Assembly: GCA_016192135.1 (NCBI GenBank)
Contig: JACPUR010000038.1
Span: forward strand, 134,157-198,156
DNA length: 64,000 nucleotides
From: Candidatus Tectomicrobia bacterium
GTDB lineage: Bacteria > UBA8248
Reading direction: 5' to 3'
A model generated the notes under the pieces. That model searched no databases and was not told the DNA's origin. It saw only the letters and a list, made by a program, of their open reading frames with translations. Shown here piece by piece: positions 8,664 to 16,549 of the stretch (the stretch's first letter is position 1; each line of letters begins with the position of its first letter). The position numbers were made by a program, and so were the translations under genes.

Positions 8664-8996
8664 CTAGTCGAGCCCCCGGCCCCGGCGGCCGTCGGACTCG
8701 TCTTCCTCCTCCAACTCGCCTTCCTCGCCGCCCGGGATGAGGGCCAGCTTCGGCCCCTCCGGGGTCTCGGACACGTCGAGCGTCATGCCCGCGAGCTGGA
8801 TGGCGACCTCCTGATCGAGCACGGCCACCGTGCGCTCGCCGTGCTGGTAGGTGGTGTCGCCGGGGCCCGGCCGGTCGATCTGGATCGAGACGGCTTGGTT
8901 CTCCAGGACGAACCGCGCGCCCATCTCCTCGGGGGCCTGCGCCTCGGAGAGCTTTTCCGAAAGATACGCGGCGGCCGATTCGGTGACGGTGAACAT
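8664..8996 (-). CDS. cysteine-free HesB/IscA-like protein with acidic tail
   Basis: 110 residues from ATG 8996, preceded by GGGAGGT at five bases, which fixes this start over a longer upstream frame. The fold pattern is that of the A-type Fe-S carrier/HesB-like family: MFTVTESAAAYLSEKLSE at the N-terminus, then QIDRPGPGDT, VAVLDQEVAIQLAG and TLDVSETPEGPKLAL. All three cluster-ligand cysteines of IscA are missing; there is no cysteine in the protein. About 20 C-terminal residues are mainly Glu, Asp, Gly and Arg. It is therefore unlikely to carry an Fe-S cluster; role unknown. Confidence 0.75.
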   Translation of the reverse strand: MFTVTESAAAYLSEKLSEAQAPEEMGARFVLENQAVSIQIDRPGPGDTTYQHGERTVAVLDQEVAIQLAGMTLDVSETPEGPKLALIPGGEEGELEEEDESDGRRGRGLD

Positions 8997-9256
8997 GGGA
9001 ACCTCCCTGCGGGGCCGGAAGCGCGCGTGCGGGCGCGCTTTCCGAAAATTTCGCGAAGATGAGGGGGATTGGGCGGCAATAAAGGGAAGCGGCCCATCTC
9101 GGGCCAACACGGCGCCACTACTCAACCTAGGCGCCGGGGGCTTTGCTGTCTAGACTTTTGGGCGGGAACTTTTATACTGCCACGCATCCGCGGCACGAGC
9201 ACCCGTTTATGCGCTCCAGCTCAAGTGATGGCTTGAACTAAATGGAGAATCCGCCG

Positions 9257-9823
9257 ATGGCCCGCAGCGACGACATCATGCACGTTCCCCCCGGCCTCCC
9301 CATCCCCGTGGACGACGGCGCCTGCCGGCACGTACCGGGAATGTCCCTCCCTTCCCTCTATCTCCCCACGACCGGGGGCCGCGCCGTGAACCTCGCCGAG
9401 ATGCCCGGCCGCACCGTCGTCTACGTCTATCCGCGCACCGGGCACCCGGACCGCGAGCCCCCCACGGGCTGGGACGAGATCCCCGGCGCGCGCGGCTGCA
9501 CCCCCCAGTCGTGCGCCTTCCGCGACCATTACCAGGAGCTCAGGGAGCTGAACGCCGCCCTCTTCGGCCTCTCCACCCAGGACACCCTCTACCAGCGCGA
9601 GGCCGCCCGGCGCCTCCGCCTCCCCTTCGAGCTGCTGAGCGACAAGATGCTCGCCTTCCAGCGCGCGCTGAGGCTGCCCACCTTCGAGATCGAGGGCATG
9701 ATCCTCTTGAAGCGCGCCACCCTCATCGCCCGGGAGGGCTGGATCGAGAAGGTCTTCTACCCCGTCTTCCCCCCCGACCGGAACGCCGAGGACGTCATCT
9801 CCTGGCTGAAGCCGAACCCGTAG
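9257..9823 (+). CDS. peroxiredoxin, BCP/PrxQ-like (AhpC/TSA family)
   Basis: 188 residues. ATG 9257 has GGAG nine bases upstream and is preferred to ATG 9242, which lacks one. Thioredoxin-fold peroxiredoxin: VVYVYPRTG, then GCTPQSCAFRDHY containing peroxidatic Cys81 and a second cysteine (Cys86) with the C-x4-C spacing of PrxQ/BCP, then LFGLSTQDTLYQREAARRL and LPFELLSDKML. Relative to typical BCP there are roughly fifteen extra residues between the YP strand and the catalytic loop. Predicted cytosolic thiol peroxidase. Downstream are only repeats. Confidence 0.85.
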   Translation: MARSDDIMHVPPGLPIPVDDGACRHVPGMSLPSLYLPTTGGRAVNLAEMPGRTVVYVYPRTGHPDREPPTGWDEIPGARGCTPQSCAFRDHYQELRELNAALFGLSTQDTLYQREAARRLRLPFELLSDKMLAFQRALRLPTFEIEGMILLKRATLIAREGWIEKVFYPVFPPDRNAEDVISWLKPNP

Positions 9824-9870
9824 GGGAAAAATATAGGGACGCCCCGTCGCCCCCCGAAAAACGCAAAAGA

Positions 9871-9977
9871 TGTCATTCTGAGAGGAACGAAGTGAAGCGA
9901 AGAATATCGGTTTGGAAAGCAACGCCGATATCCTTCGCGGAGCCTGTCCTGAGCGCAAGCGCAGAGCTCAGGATGGC
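9871..9977. repeat. GTCATTCTGAG-type inverted repeat (copy 1 of 3)
   Basis: Left arm TGTCATTCTGAGAGGAACG...AAGAATATCGG, right arm CCGATATCCTTCGCGGAGCC...TCAGGATGGCA. It is an imperfect long hairpin of the MITE/REP-like kind seen between genes in many genomes. Two further copies lie at 37288 and 40671. Confidence 0.8.
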
Positions 9978-10032
9978 ACCAATCTGCGAGACGCCGCCGC
10001 CGATTTCGGCATGAAGGCGAATTCCCAAACCC

Positions 10033-10264
10033 GTAGGGGCGAGGCACCCGGCTTCGTCGAAGGCCACGCCGGAGGCAGCTGCCTCGCCCCTACGAATGGA
10101 AACCGGCCTCACCCCTGCGGATGGCGCCCGATGCCGCGGCCACTCCCTCCCCCTCCGGGGGAGGGCCGGGGCGGGGGAGGCGCCTCCCCGGCATTCCCTC
10201 ACCCCAGCCCTCTCCCAGAGGGAGAGGGGGAAAAATGCAGGGGCGGTTCGCGAACCGCCCCTAC
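10033..10264. repeat. cluster of hairpin repeats (TAGGGGCG and CCCTCTCCC types)
   Basis: 10033-10093 is GTAGGGGCGAGGCA...TGCCTCGCCCCTAC. 10140-10232 is a CCCTCCCCCTCCGGGGGAGGG and CCCTCTCCCAGAGGGAGAGGG pair. 10238-10264 is CAGGGGCGGTTCG-CGAACCGCCCCTAC. With the 9871 repeat they fill the gene-free gap 9824-10346. Confidence 0.8.
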
Positions 10265-10346
10265 GGAATGGTCACCGGCGCGGGGCCTGTGTAGGGCGTC
10301 ACATGCAACGCCCCTGCGGGATGCGCCAACGGTGGGGGGGCGCCCC

Positions 10347-11075
10347 CTACCCCACCCGCTTCCCCTCGATGCCCCAGGCCGTGTCCTTGGCCGTGATGAA
10401 GACGTAGTCCTCGCCCCCGAGGATTTTGGCCGAGTGCACCGCGTCCGCCGGGATGTGGATGATGTCCCCCGGCCCGCACTCGCGCGCGTCCCCCTCCACG
10501 TCCATCCGGCAGCGGCCCTGCATCACGTAGACGAACTGCTCGTTCGGGTGGGTGTGGGGCTCCGCCCCCGTGCCCTTGGGCATCATGATCTTGCCGAAGA
10601 TGATGCGCTCCCCCGTCACCCAGGCCCCCCGCGCCGAGGAGTAGGACTCCCCGGCCATCCCCTCCCGCATCTCGGCGGTGCGGTAGAAGTACTTGGCCTT
10701 CTTCGCCCGCCCGGCCGGGGGCGCCTCCGACACCTTCTTGCCCTGGATGCCGTGCGAGGTGTCCTTCGCCACGATGAAGACGTACTCCTCCGGCCCGATG
10801 GTGGAGGAGTGGACCGCGTTGGGCGGCCGGTAGGCGATGTCGCCCGGGCTCACCACCCACTCCTCCCCCTCGATGTTCATCCGGCTCGAGCCGCGCACGC
10901 AGTAGCCGAACTGCTCGTTCGGGTGGCTGTGCGCGTCGGCGTGCGTGCCGGCCGGCATGTGGATCTCGCCGAAGATGATCTTCTGGCCCGTCACCCAGGC
11001 CCCCTCGGCCGAGGAGTAGCCCCGCCCGGCCAGGTTCTTCTCCATCTCCTTGGGGCTGAAGTAGTGCTGAACCAT
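10347..11075 (-). CDS. two-domain cupin (bicupin)
   Basis: 242 residues built of two homologous cupin halves (about 1-115 and 127-242) that share YSSA.GAWVTG..IIFG.I..P.GT and ..K.TS/A.GI.GK. Each half has the metal-site pattern: H49, H51, E54 with H89, and H174, H176, E179 with H214 (HSHPNEQF, HTHPNEQF). The internal duplication is obvious. Likely a metal-binding small-molecule enzyme or sensor; substrate unknown. An AGGA-type ribosome site precedes ATG 11075. Single gene flanked by repeats and a low-GC gene. Confidence 0.85.
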   Translation of the reverse strand: MVQHYFSPKEMEKNLAGRGYSSAEGAWVTGQKIIFGEIHMPAGTHADAHSHPNEQFGYCVRGSSRMNIEGEEWVVSPGDIAYRPPNAVHSSTIGPEEYVFIVAKDTSHGIQGKKVSEAPPAGRAKKAKYFYRTAEMREGMAGESYSSARGAWVTGERIIFGKIMMPKGTGAEPHTHPNEQFVYVMQGRCRMDVEGDARECGPGDIIHIPADAVHSAKILGGEDYVFITAKDTAWGIEGKRVG

Positions 11076-11177
11076 GCGTGAGTCCTCGCTGAATGGGTGA
11101 AAAAGTCAGGTCAAGTGATAAAAGGATAGCATCGGGAGAGGGATGAGGCGATCCAGAAGAAATGCCACGTAATAATT

Positions 11178-11999
11178 TTACGCAACTTTCGACAAATCAG
11201 ACGCTTTGATCAAGGCAACAGGAATCGGATGCTTTGCGGATTGCATTGGAGTAATGCGCGACTCTAGTGAGTTGGTGTCATAACCTTCGGGCAAGAGAAC
11301 AGTCATTGAAATGTATGAGAGGAGACGGGATACGAATTCTCGCTGAGGATGCTCGGGATTGTTTTCCAAGTTGTAGTAGGCTGTCTCAACGCCATTGAAT
11401 ACGTATTTCACTCGAAACGCCATTTCTTCCAGAGCCAGATCAACAAACCAGGCGAAGAAACAAATCTTTCCTGCCCCGTCAAAAATATGGAAATAGCCGC
11501 CACCCATCTTCAATAGTGCCTGAACATTAGCATCGTCCTTGTCAGACAAACGCATTCCCTTGAACGTAAAATACTTAAGTATTTTTGCGATGGTGTCGGC
11601 GTTTTCCTGTGTTGCAACACTTTCACCAGTTGCTTTCTTGGGCGACGCTTCAAGTGCTTTTTCTTGTTCTTTAGGTGTCGCTGGTGCCTGCAACAACTCT
11701 CTGAAGCCTCGTGCGGCATCTAAAGTTAAAGTCCCCCCAAACATACTATCCACTTGACGTTGAATGGAGGCAGATCTTTCCCTGATTTCTGCAAGTGCAT
11801 CTGTGGCATTGGATTGCAGTTCGATCCCTTTGGCGAAGAAATAGATAGCCCCTACAAATGCAAGGATTGAAATGCCCAGTGATACAATCGAAAGAGCGTC
11901 TGACGCATTGGCCCCTCGCGATAACCAGAGCATAAAAATGATAAGGGTCAATATCCCGCATAGAACCCATGGCAACATTCTCGATTCAAGGATTCTCAT
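11178..11999 (-). CDS. low-GC membrane-anchored hypothetical protein
   Basis: 273 residues, not recognised. Two N-terminal hydrophobic helices (about 9-27 and 36-56), then a short amphipathic stretch with a coiled-coil look (NATDALAEIRERSASIQRQV) and a soluble C-terminal domain with KMGGGYFHIFDGAGKICFFA and EEMAFRVKYVFNGVETAYYN. Base composition is visibly poorer in G+C than both neighbours, and Lys/Asn codons end in A/T, so recent acquisition is likely. Start ATG 11999 has GGAAG close by; ATG at residue 8 is possible. Confidence 0.75.
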   Translation of the reverse strand: MRILESRMLPWVLCGILTLIIFMLWLSRGANASDALSIVSLGISILAFVGAIYFFAKGIELQSNATDALAEIRERSASIQRQVDSMFGGTLTLDAARGFRELLQAPATPKEQEKALEASPKKATGESVATQENADTIAKILKYFTFKGMRLSDKDDANVQALLKMGGGYFHIFDGAGKICFFAWFVDLALEEMAFRVKYVFNGVETAYYNLENNPEHPQREFVSRLLSYISMTVLLPEGYDTNSLESRITPMQSAKHPIPVALIKASDLSKVA

Positions 12000-12050
12000 T
12001 GCTTCCGTCCGAAATTGGGCTAAGCCTGGGCAGCGGCACCCCTCGCCGGG

Positions 12051-12386
12051 TCAGGCGGCATGGAGCAGCCGCCCCTCGCGCAGGATGGTGCCCGGCAGGG
12101 ACGCCTTCAGATGGCGCCTCTCGTCGAACCATTTCCGGGTGCAGACGAGCACGTCCGCCGCGGTGCCCGTGCCGCGCAGGGCGGTGTAGGCCAGGCGGCT
12201 CTCCCGCCGCTCGGGCGGGGCGTCGTCGGGCACGACGAGGAGGAGGTCGTAGTCGCTGTCGGGCCCCTCCTCCCCCCGGGCCTTGGAGCCGAAGAGGTAG
12301 ATGCGCTCGGGCCGGTAGGCCTCGGCGAGGCGGCGGACGGCCTCGGCCAGCTTCGGGTCCTGGGCCAGGATGCTGTCTTCGGCCAT
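12051..12386 (-). CDS. nucleotidyltransferase (MNT/KNTase-like, NTP_transf_2)
   Basis: 111 residues from ATG 12386 with GGAGG four bases upstream. Motif YLFGSKARGEEGPDSDYDLL is the GS-x(n)-DxD signature of pol-beta-type minimal nucleotidyltransferases; the conserved C-terminal motif follows around DVLVCTRKWFDER. Such small proteins are usually the antitoxin half of HEPN-MNT pairs, but no HEPN partner is visible here: the downstream neighbour is an unrelated membrane protein. Could be an orphan MNT protein. Confidence 0.85.
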   Translation of the reverse strand: MAEDSILAQDPKLAEAVRRLAEAYRPERIYLFGSKARGEEGPDSDYDLLLVVPDDAPPERRESRLAYTALRGTGTAADVLVCTRKWFDERRHLKASLPGTILREGRLLHAA

Positions 12387-12480
12387 GCCGCCGCCTCCGC
12401 GCCCGGTGGGGAAATTCAGGATGATTCTAGACGGCCCCCCGGCTCCCTGTCGACGGGAGGAAACGGGAGCGGGACGCATC

Positions 12481-12599
12481 TGTAGGGGCGATCCTTGTGA
12501 TCGCCCCCCGCCGCGACCCGGGCGAACACAGGGGTTCGCCCCTACAGGTACGGTCGTGGCCCCCTTGTCCGTAGGGGCGGGTTTGAAACCCGCCCCTAC
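12481..12599. repeat. two TAGGGGCG hairpin repeats
   Basis: 12481-12546 is TGTAGGGGCGATCCTTG...GGTTCGCCCCTACA; 12571-12599 is GTAGGGGCGGGTTTG-AAACCCGCCCCTAC, a near-perfect palindrome. They fill most of the 245-bp gap between the alcohol dehydrogenase and the nucleotidyltransferase. Confidence 0.8.
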
Positions 12600-12631
12600 C
12601 GATGAAACCCGCCGCCGTTCTCTCCCCTCCC

Positions 12632-13702
12632 CTACGGCGTGATCATGACCCGCATCACGCCGTCCTCGCGGGCCTTGAACATGCGGACGGCCTCGTGGAA
12701 GTCGGCGAGGGGGAAGGTGTGGGTGAGCATCTTCTTGGCGTCCACGTGGCCGTCCATGATGAGCCGGATGGCGCGCGGGTAGCAGTTCGGCGATCCCCGG
12801 CTGCCGATGAGGGTGATCTCGTCGAGCACGATGCGGTCGGTCGGGAAGGGCACCTCCTTGCCCCCGTTGATGCCCTCGAGCACCACCCGGCCCCCGCGCC
12901 GGGCCAAGGCGACGGCCTGGCGCATGGACTCGGGCGGCCCCGCGCACTCGATGGCGAGGTCCACCCCCCGGCCTCCGGTGTCGGCCATGACGATCTTCAC
13001 GGGGTCCTCCTTCGTGATGTCGATCACCACGTCCGCGCCCAGCTCCCGGGCCAGCGCCAGGCGGTAGCCCCGGCCGGTGACGTAGGTGCGCGACGCCCCG
13101 CAGGCCCGGGCGAGCTGGAGGACGGAGAGGCCCAGGAGCCCCGGGCCCAGGACGGCCACCCGGTCGGCGGGCTCGAGCCGCCCCCGGTCGAGGGCGTGCA
13201 GCGCGATGACCACCTGGTTGGTGATGACGGCCTGCTCCCAGGTCATCGCGTCCGGCATCTTGTGGAGCTGGATGGGGGGCGCGGCGCCGTACTCGCTGAA
13301 GGCGCCGTCCGCGGTGTGGCCGAGGAGCTTGTAGCCGCCCCCCTTCCTCCCGGTCTCGAGGCAGAGGTGGTAGCTGCCCTGGCGGCAGTTCTGGCAGCGG
13401 CCGCAGCCGATGGTGGGCTCCATGATGACGCGGTCGCCGGGCTTGAGATCCGTCTTGCAGGCGCTCCCCACGGCGGCGACGGTGCCGCACCACTCGTGGC
13501 CCTGGATGAAGGGGTAGTAGGGGGGCCACATGGGGGCCATGTGGCCGTCCAGGATGTGGAGGTCGGTGCCGCAGACCCCGCAGGCGGCCACCTTCACGAG
13601 CACCTGATCGGGTTCGTAGGCGGGGACGGGGATTTCCTCGATCTTCACGTCGCCGGCGCCGTGGGTGACCGCGGCGCGCATGGTCTTGGGGATGGCGGGC
13701 AT
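12632..13702 (-). CDS. zinc-dependent alcohol dehydrogenase (MDR family)
   Basis: 356 residues, GGAGG eight bases before ATG 13702. Medium-chain dehydrogenase: catalytic zinc residues Cys44 (CGVCGTDLH), His69 and Glu70 (GHEWCGTV); structural-zinc lobe GCGRCQNCRQGSYHLC (four Cys); Rossmann motif VLGPGLLGLSVLQ. Overall it resembles sorbitol/threonine dehydrogenase-like enzymes that oxidise a secondary alcohol with NAD(P). The ending CGTD...VRVMITP is full length. Apparently monocistronic; substrate not determinable. Confidence 0.9.
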   Translation of the reverse strand: MPAIPKTMRAAVTHGAGDVKIEEIPVPAYEPDQVLVKVAACGVCGTDLHILDGHMAPMWPPYYPFIQGHEWCGTVAAVGSACKTDLKPGDRVIMEPTIGCGRCQNCRQGSYHLCLETGRKGGGYKLLGHTADGAFSEYGAAPPIQLHKMPDAMTWEQAVITNQVVIALHALDRGRLEPADRVAVLGPGLLGLSVLQLARACGASRTYVTGRGYRLALARELGADVVIDITKEDPVKIVMADTGGRGVDLAIECAGPPESMRQAVALARRGGRVVLEGINGGKEVPFPTDRIVLDEITLIGSRGSPNCYPRAIRLIMDGHVDAKKMLTHTFPLADFHEAVRMFKAREDGVMRVMITP

Positions 13703-13841
13703 GGGGCGCTCCTCCAGGTGGGGGCCGGGAATGGGCCATCCTCGCCCAGGCGGGCGGAGGGATCAAGGAGCGGGAAAGGAGGAGAGAGCGCCCGCGCCCG
13801 CTTCCCTCCCCCGGCCTCGAATCCGGCCGTGCCATGAAGGT

Positions 13842-14112
13842 GCGCGAAAATGGCGTCATTTGCGGTAGCTGGCTTTTCCCGCCCCGGGCCTACATTGGCC
13901 TCCGGGGCGGGGTGCGCCCGGCGTCATGAGGTCCGTAGGGGCGAATCTTGTATTCGCCCCCTGCGCCCGGGCGAACACGAGGTTCGCCCCTACGGATTCG
14001 GGAGGTGCGGAGGGTTTCCGGTGGTTTCAGGGATTTTCAGGCTTATTCAGGGATATTCAGGCTTATTCAGGCTTATTCAGGCATTTTTTTACGCGCGCGC
14101 GAGGGGGCAGGG
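13842..14112 (+). repeat. decamer-phased dispersed element, copy A
   Basis: Composite intergenic element filling most of the 466-bp gap 13703-14168. In order: module CGAAAATGGCGTCATTTGC with GGTAGCTGGCTTTTC (13845-13878); palindromic CCGCCCCGGGCCTACATTGG-type hairpin (13879-13911); an inserted TAGGGGCG hairpin (13935-13993); GGGAGGT; six exact 10-bp units ending TTTCAG/TTTTCAG/TATTCAG (14021-14080, for example GCTTATTCAG three times); then a T7 tract and ACGCGCGCGCGAGG. The same modules occur in reverse order and strand at 36.8-37.2 and, decayed, at 62.0-62.35 kb. Confidence 0.85.
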
Positions 14113-14168
14113 GTGCGGGAGCTTCAACGCGATTCGGCGATGATGAACGCGAAAAGCGATCTTCCGGC

Positions 14169-14528
14169 TCAGGCGTGCCAGAGGGGCCGGGGGCCGGCGG
14201 CGTGCTCCTCGAGCTTGCGGGCGAGGCGGTGGCGGTCGCCCTCGGGGATGGCGATCTCGAGGCCGATGCCCCAGGTGCCGCCCCGGGTGGGCTGGACCCA
14301 GGCGATGCGGGCGGAGCACTTGTGAAAGGCCTCGCCGGCGACCTGGAAGCTGAGCTCGATGCGGGCGTCGGGCTGGGGCGGGGCGGGGAGGCCCCGGACG
14401 GTGAGGAAGATACCCCCGGCCGAGATGTCCCTGCCCTCGATGGGGGCGTGCTCCCAGGCGGGGGCCTCGACGTAGACGGGGAGCTGGCGGCGGGGGTGCC
14501 TGCGCTTGTCTTCCGGCTCGGCGGCCAT
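14169..14528 (-). CDS. PilZ domain protein
   Basis: 119 residues, essentially a single PilZ domain: RRHPRRQLPVYVEA gives the RxxxR motif and GRDISAGGIFL the (D/N)xSxxG motif that together bind cyclic di-GMP; IAWVQPTRGGTWGIGLEI closes the barrel. Predicted cytosolic c-di-GMP receptor or adaptor without a fused effector. A second PilZ domain in the window is fused to the adenylate cyclase at 25803. Stands alone between repeat-rich gaps. Confidence 0.9.
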   Translation of the reverse strand: MAAEPEDKRRHPRRQLPVYVEAPAWEHAPIEGRDISAGGIFLTVRGLPAPPQPDARIELSFQVAGEAFHKCSARIAWVQPTRGGTWGIGLEIAIPEGDRHRLARKLEEHAAGPRPLWHA

Positions 14529-14682
14529 GGGGTCCTCTGGACCGGGAAGGGGGGATTATAGACCAAGGGGCCGGGCGGCGGGAGTGGCTGAGGTTACATT
14601 TTGTTAACGTCCCGAAGATTCACCGCTTGCCCGGTTCCGCGGGGGCGGGTTTCGGACCCGCGCCTATAGGCGTGAGGCGGGC

Positions 14683-14743
14683 CGTAGGGGCAGGCCCCAG
14701 TGCCTGCCCCTTCTGAGGGGCGGCCACGGGGGGCCGCCCCTAC
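14683..14743. repeat. TAGGGGCA/G hairpin repeats
   Basis: GTAGGGGCAGGCCC...GCCTGCCCC and GGGGCGGCC...GGCCGCCCCTAC arranged in tandem in the 287-bp gap between the divergent PilZ and alpha/beta-hydrolase genes. Confidence 0.75.
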
Positions 14744-14815
14744 GACGGTTTGGCGGGATCATGCTAGATTCGGCCCATCCGGGACTTTTCCAGCCATCCA
14801 AGGGAGGGGCCGTCC

Positions 14816-15613
14816 GTGCCGAGGGTGAAGGCGAACGGGATCAGCTTCAACTACGTGGTGAAGGGGAACGGGCCGCCGCTGGTGCTCTCCCACGGCTTCC
14901 AGAACTGCGGGGGGTTCGCCTTCAAGCCGGTCATAGGCCGGCTGGCGGAGAGGTTCACGGTCTACGCCTGGGACAAGCGCGGGCACGGGGACTCGGACAA
15001 GCCGGGGGGCCCCTACTCCATCCAGATGTTCTCGGACGACCTGCTGGCCTTCATCGACGCCTTGAAGCTCGACCGGATCGACCTCCTGGGTCACAGCATG
15101 GGGGGCCGGACGGCCACCCTCTTCGGCATCGGCCACAGCGACCGCCTGAAGCGGCTGATGCTCCTCTCCTCCTCGTGCGGGGCGCCGAAGGGGGCCTACC
15201 GGGAGCACTTCCGGGCGCTCCACGACCTGGCGCTGGCGAAGGGGATGGAGGCGGTGTTCGAGCACCCGGAGTTCCGCGGCCTCATCCCGGCGGCGATGAT
15301 CACCGGGGAGAACGAGAAGGAGTACCGGAAGAGCTTCCTCCGCAACACGCCCCAGACCTACTCCGACACGGGAGCGGCCCTCTTCAACATGCCCGACCTG
15401 AGCGGGAGGCTCCACAAGATCTCGGCGCCGACCTGGGTGGGCTACGGGGAGAACGACCCCGGCCCCATGGCCTACGCCGAGGCCTACCGGAAGAACATCC
15501 CCGACTGCACCCTCTGCATCCTCAAGGGCTCGGGGCACTTCCCGGTGTGGGACAACACGGAGGGGCTGCTGCGGGAGGTGTTCGGGTTCCTGGACAGCCA
15601 TCCGGCGGGATAG
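14816..15613 (+). CDS. alpha/beta hydrolase
   Basis: 265 residues, GTG 14816 preceded by GGGAGGGG. Alpha/beta-hydrolase fold: NGPPLVLSHGFQNCGG (oxyanion HG), nucleophile elbow LLGHSMGGRTATL with Ser, acid region YGENDPGPM, and catalytic His in LKGSGHFPVWD. Resembles haloacetate dehalogenase, esterase or enol-lactone-hydrolase members; the substrate cannot be told. No signal peptide, so cytosolic. Converges with the flavin reductase gene across a repeat. Confidence 0.88.
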   Translation: MPRVKANGISFNYVVKGNGPPLVLSHGFQNCGGFAFKPVIGRLAERFTVYAWDKRGHGDSDKPGGPYSIQMFSDDLLAFIDALKLDRIDLLGHSMGGRTATLFGIGHSDRLKRLMLLSSSCGAPKGAYREHFRALHDLALAKGMEAVFEHPEFRGLIPAAMITGENEKEYRKSFLRNTPQTYSDTGAALFNMPDLSGRLHKISAPTWVGYGENDPGPMAYAEAYRKNIPDCTLCILKGSGHFPVWDNTEGLLREVFGFLDSHPAG

Positions 15614-15657
15614 GGGGAAACGAACACACGACGCGTATAAAACGCAGGGGAGGAAGA

Positions 15658-15783
15658 TTTTCCCCCTCCCTCCGGGAGGGGGTTGGGGGGAGGGAAGGCT
15701 GCCAGCGGGCATCTCCCCCACCCCAGCCCTCCCCCGGAGGGGGAGGGAGAAAAACGCAGGGGCGTATTGCAATACGCCCCTAC
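15658..15783. repeat. CCCTCCCxCCGGGAGGG and CAGGGGCG hairpin repeats
   Basis: 15658-15755 holds two CCCTCCCTCCGGGAGGG-type stems; 15756-15783 is CGCAGGGGCGTATTG-CAATACGCCCCTAC. They occupy the gap between two convergent genes, where they could also serve as a bidirectional terminator. Confidence 0.75.
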
Positions 15784-15813
15784 AGGCGGCGCGCCCTGGC
15801 GGTCCGCCTTCCC

Positions 15814-16455
15814 CTATTTCGGCGCCAGCTGCCCGGGCTTGCGGTCGGGCCGCTGCATGAAGAAGACGTCCTGGGTGCGGCAGTAGTTGTTCCCGGCCAG
15901 CCGCCCCACGGGCTGGAGCCTGACCGGATCGATGTACTTCCCCTGCTCCACCAGGTCCTCCCTCACGTGCCAGCGCAGGATCTCCCCGATGACGAGGTGG
16001 GTGACGTGCTCGGGCTCCCCCAGGGAGAGCATGGTATGGAGCGTGCACTCCATGGCGAGGGGGGCCTCGGCGATGCGGGGGGCGGGCACGAGGTCGGCGG
16101 GGATGGGGGTGAGCCCCGCCTCGTCGAACTCGCTGACCTCGGGCGGGAAGTCGCCGGAGCAGACGTTCATTTGCTCCTCCAGGCCGTTGCTGACGGCGTG
16201 GACGACGTAGCCCCGGGTCTCGAGGATGTTGCGGGTGGTGTGCTTGTAGCCCCCGTCCCGCGCCCCCACCGAGATGGAAACCATGGGCGGATAATGGGAG
16301 ACGCAGGTGAAGAAGCTGAAGGGGGCGAGGTTGGGGACGCCCTCCCTGCTGATGGAGCTCACCCAGGCGATGGGCCGGGGGACGATGGAACCGACCATGA
16401 GGCGGTACACCTGGCGCCTGTCCATTCCGGCCGCGTCGAGCTTGATGTAGTTCAT
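15814..16455 (-). CDS. flavin reductase-like (FMN-binding split barrel) protein
   Basis: 213 residues. Start MNYIKLDAAGMDRRQVYRLM, then the flavin-reductase signature VGSIVPRPIAWVSSISREGV, NLAPFSFFTCVSHYPPM, a TTRNILETRGYVVH helix and a C-terminal strand VIGEILRWHV. Family members reduce flavin or use FMN as cofactor (DIM6/NTAB group). No monooxygenase partner is adjacent, so the electron acceptor is unknown. The helicase gene ends about 95 bases upstream on the same strand. Confidence 0.9.
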   Translation of the reverse strand: MNYIKLDAAGMDRRQVYRLMVGSIVPRPIAWVSSISREGVPNLAPFSFFTCVSHYPPMVSISVGARDGGYKHTTRNILETRGYVVHAVSNGLEEQMNVCSGDFPPEVSEFDEAGLTPIPADLVPAPRIAEAPLAMECTLHTMLSLGEPEHVTHLVIGEILRWHVREDLVEQGKYIDPVRLQPVGRLAGNNYCRTQDVFFMQRPDRKPGQLAPK

Positions 16456-16549
16456 CCGGTCCCTGTCTCCTCGGTGAGGCCCCCGCCCCTCCGGCGGGTG
16501 CCGATGGCTTGCTCCCCACCCCGGCGGCGCGCCGGAAGGGGAGCGGATG

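Noticed and set aside
12051-13859. Minus-strand frame continuing upstream from the nucleotidyltransferase for 600 codons
   Set aside because: Only the last 111 codons match a family and have a ribosome site; the rest runs antisense-like through the dehydrogenase in another frame and across repeats.
14021-14080. CRISPR-like repeat run
   Set aside because: Units are contiguous 10-mers without spacers; no cas genes are present.
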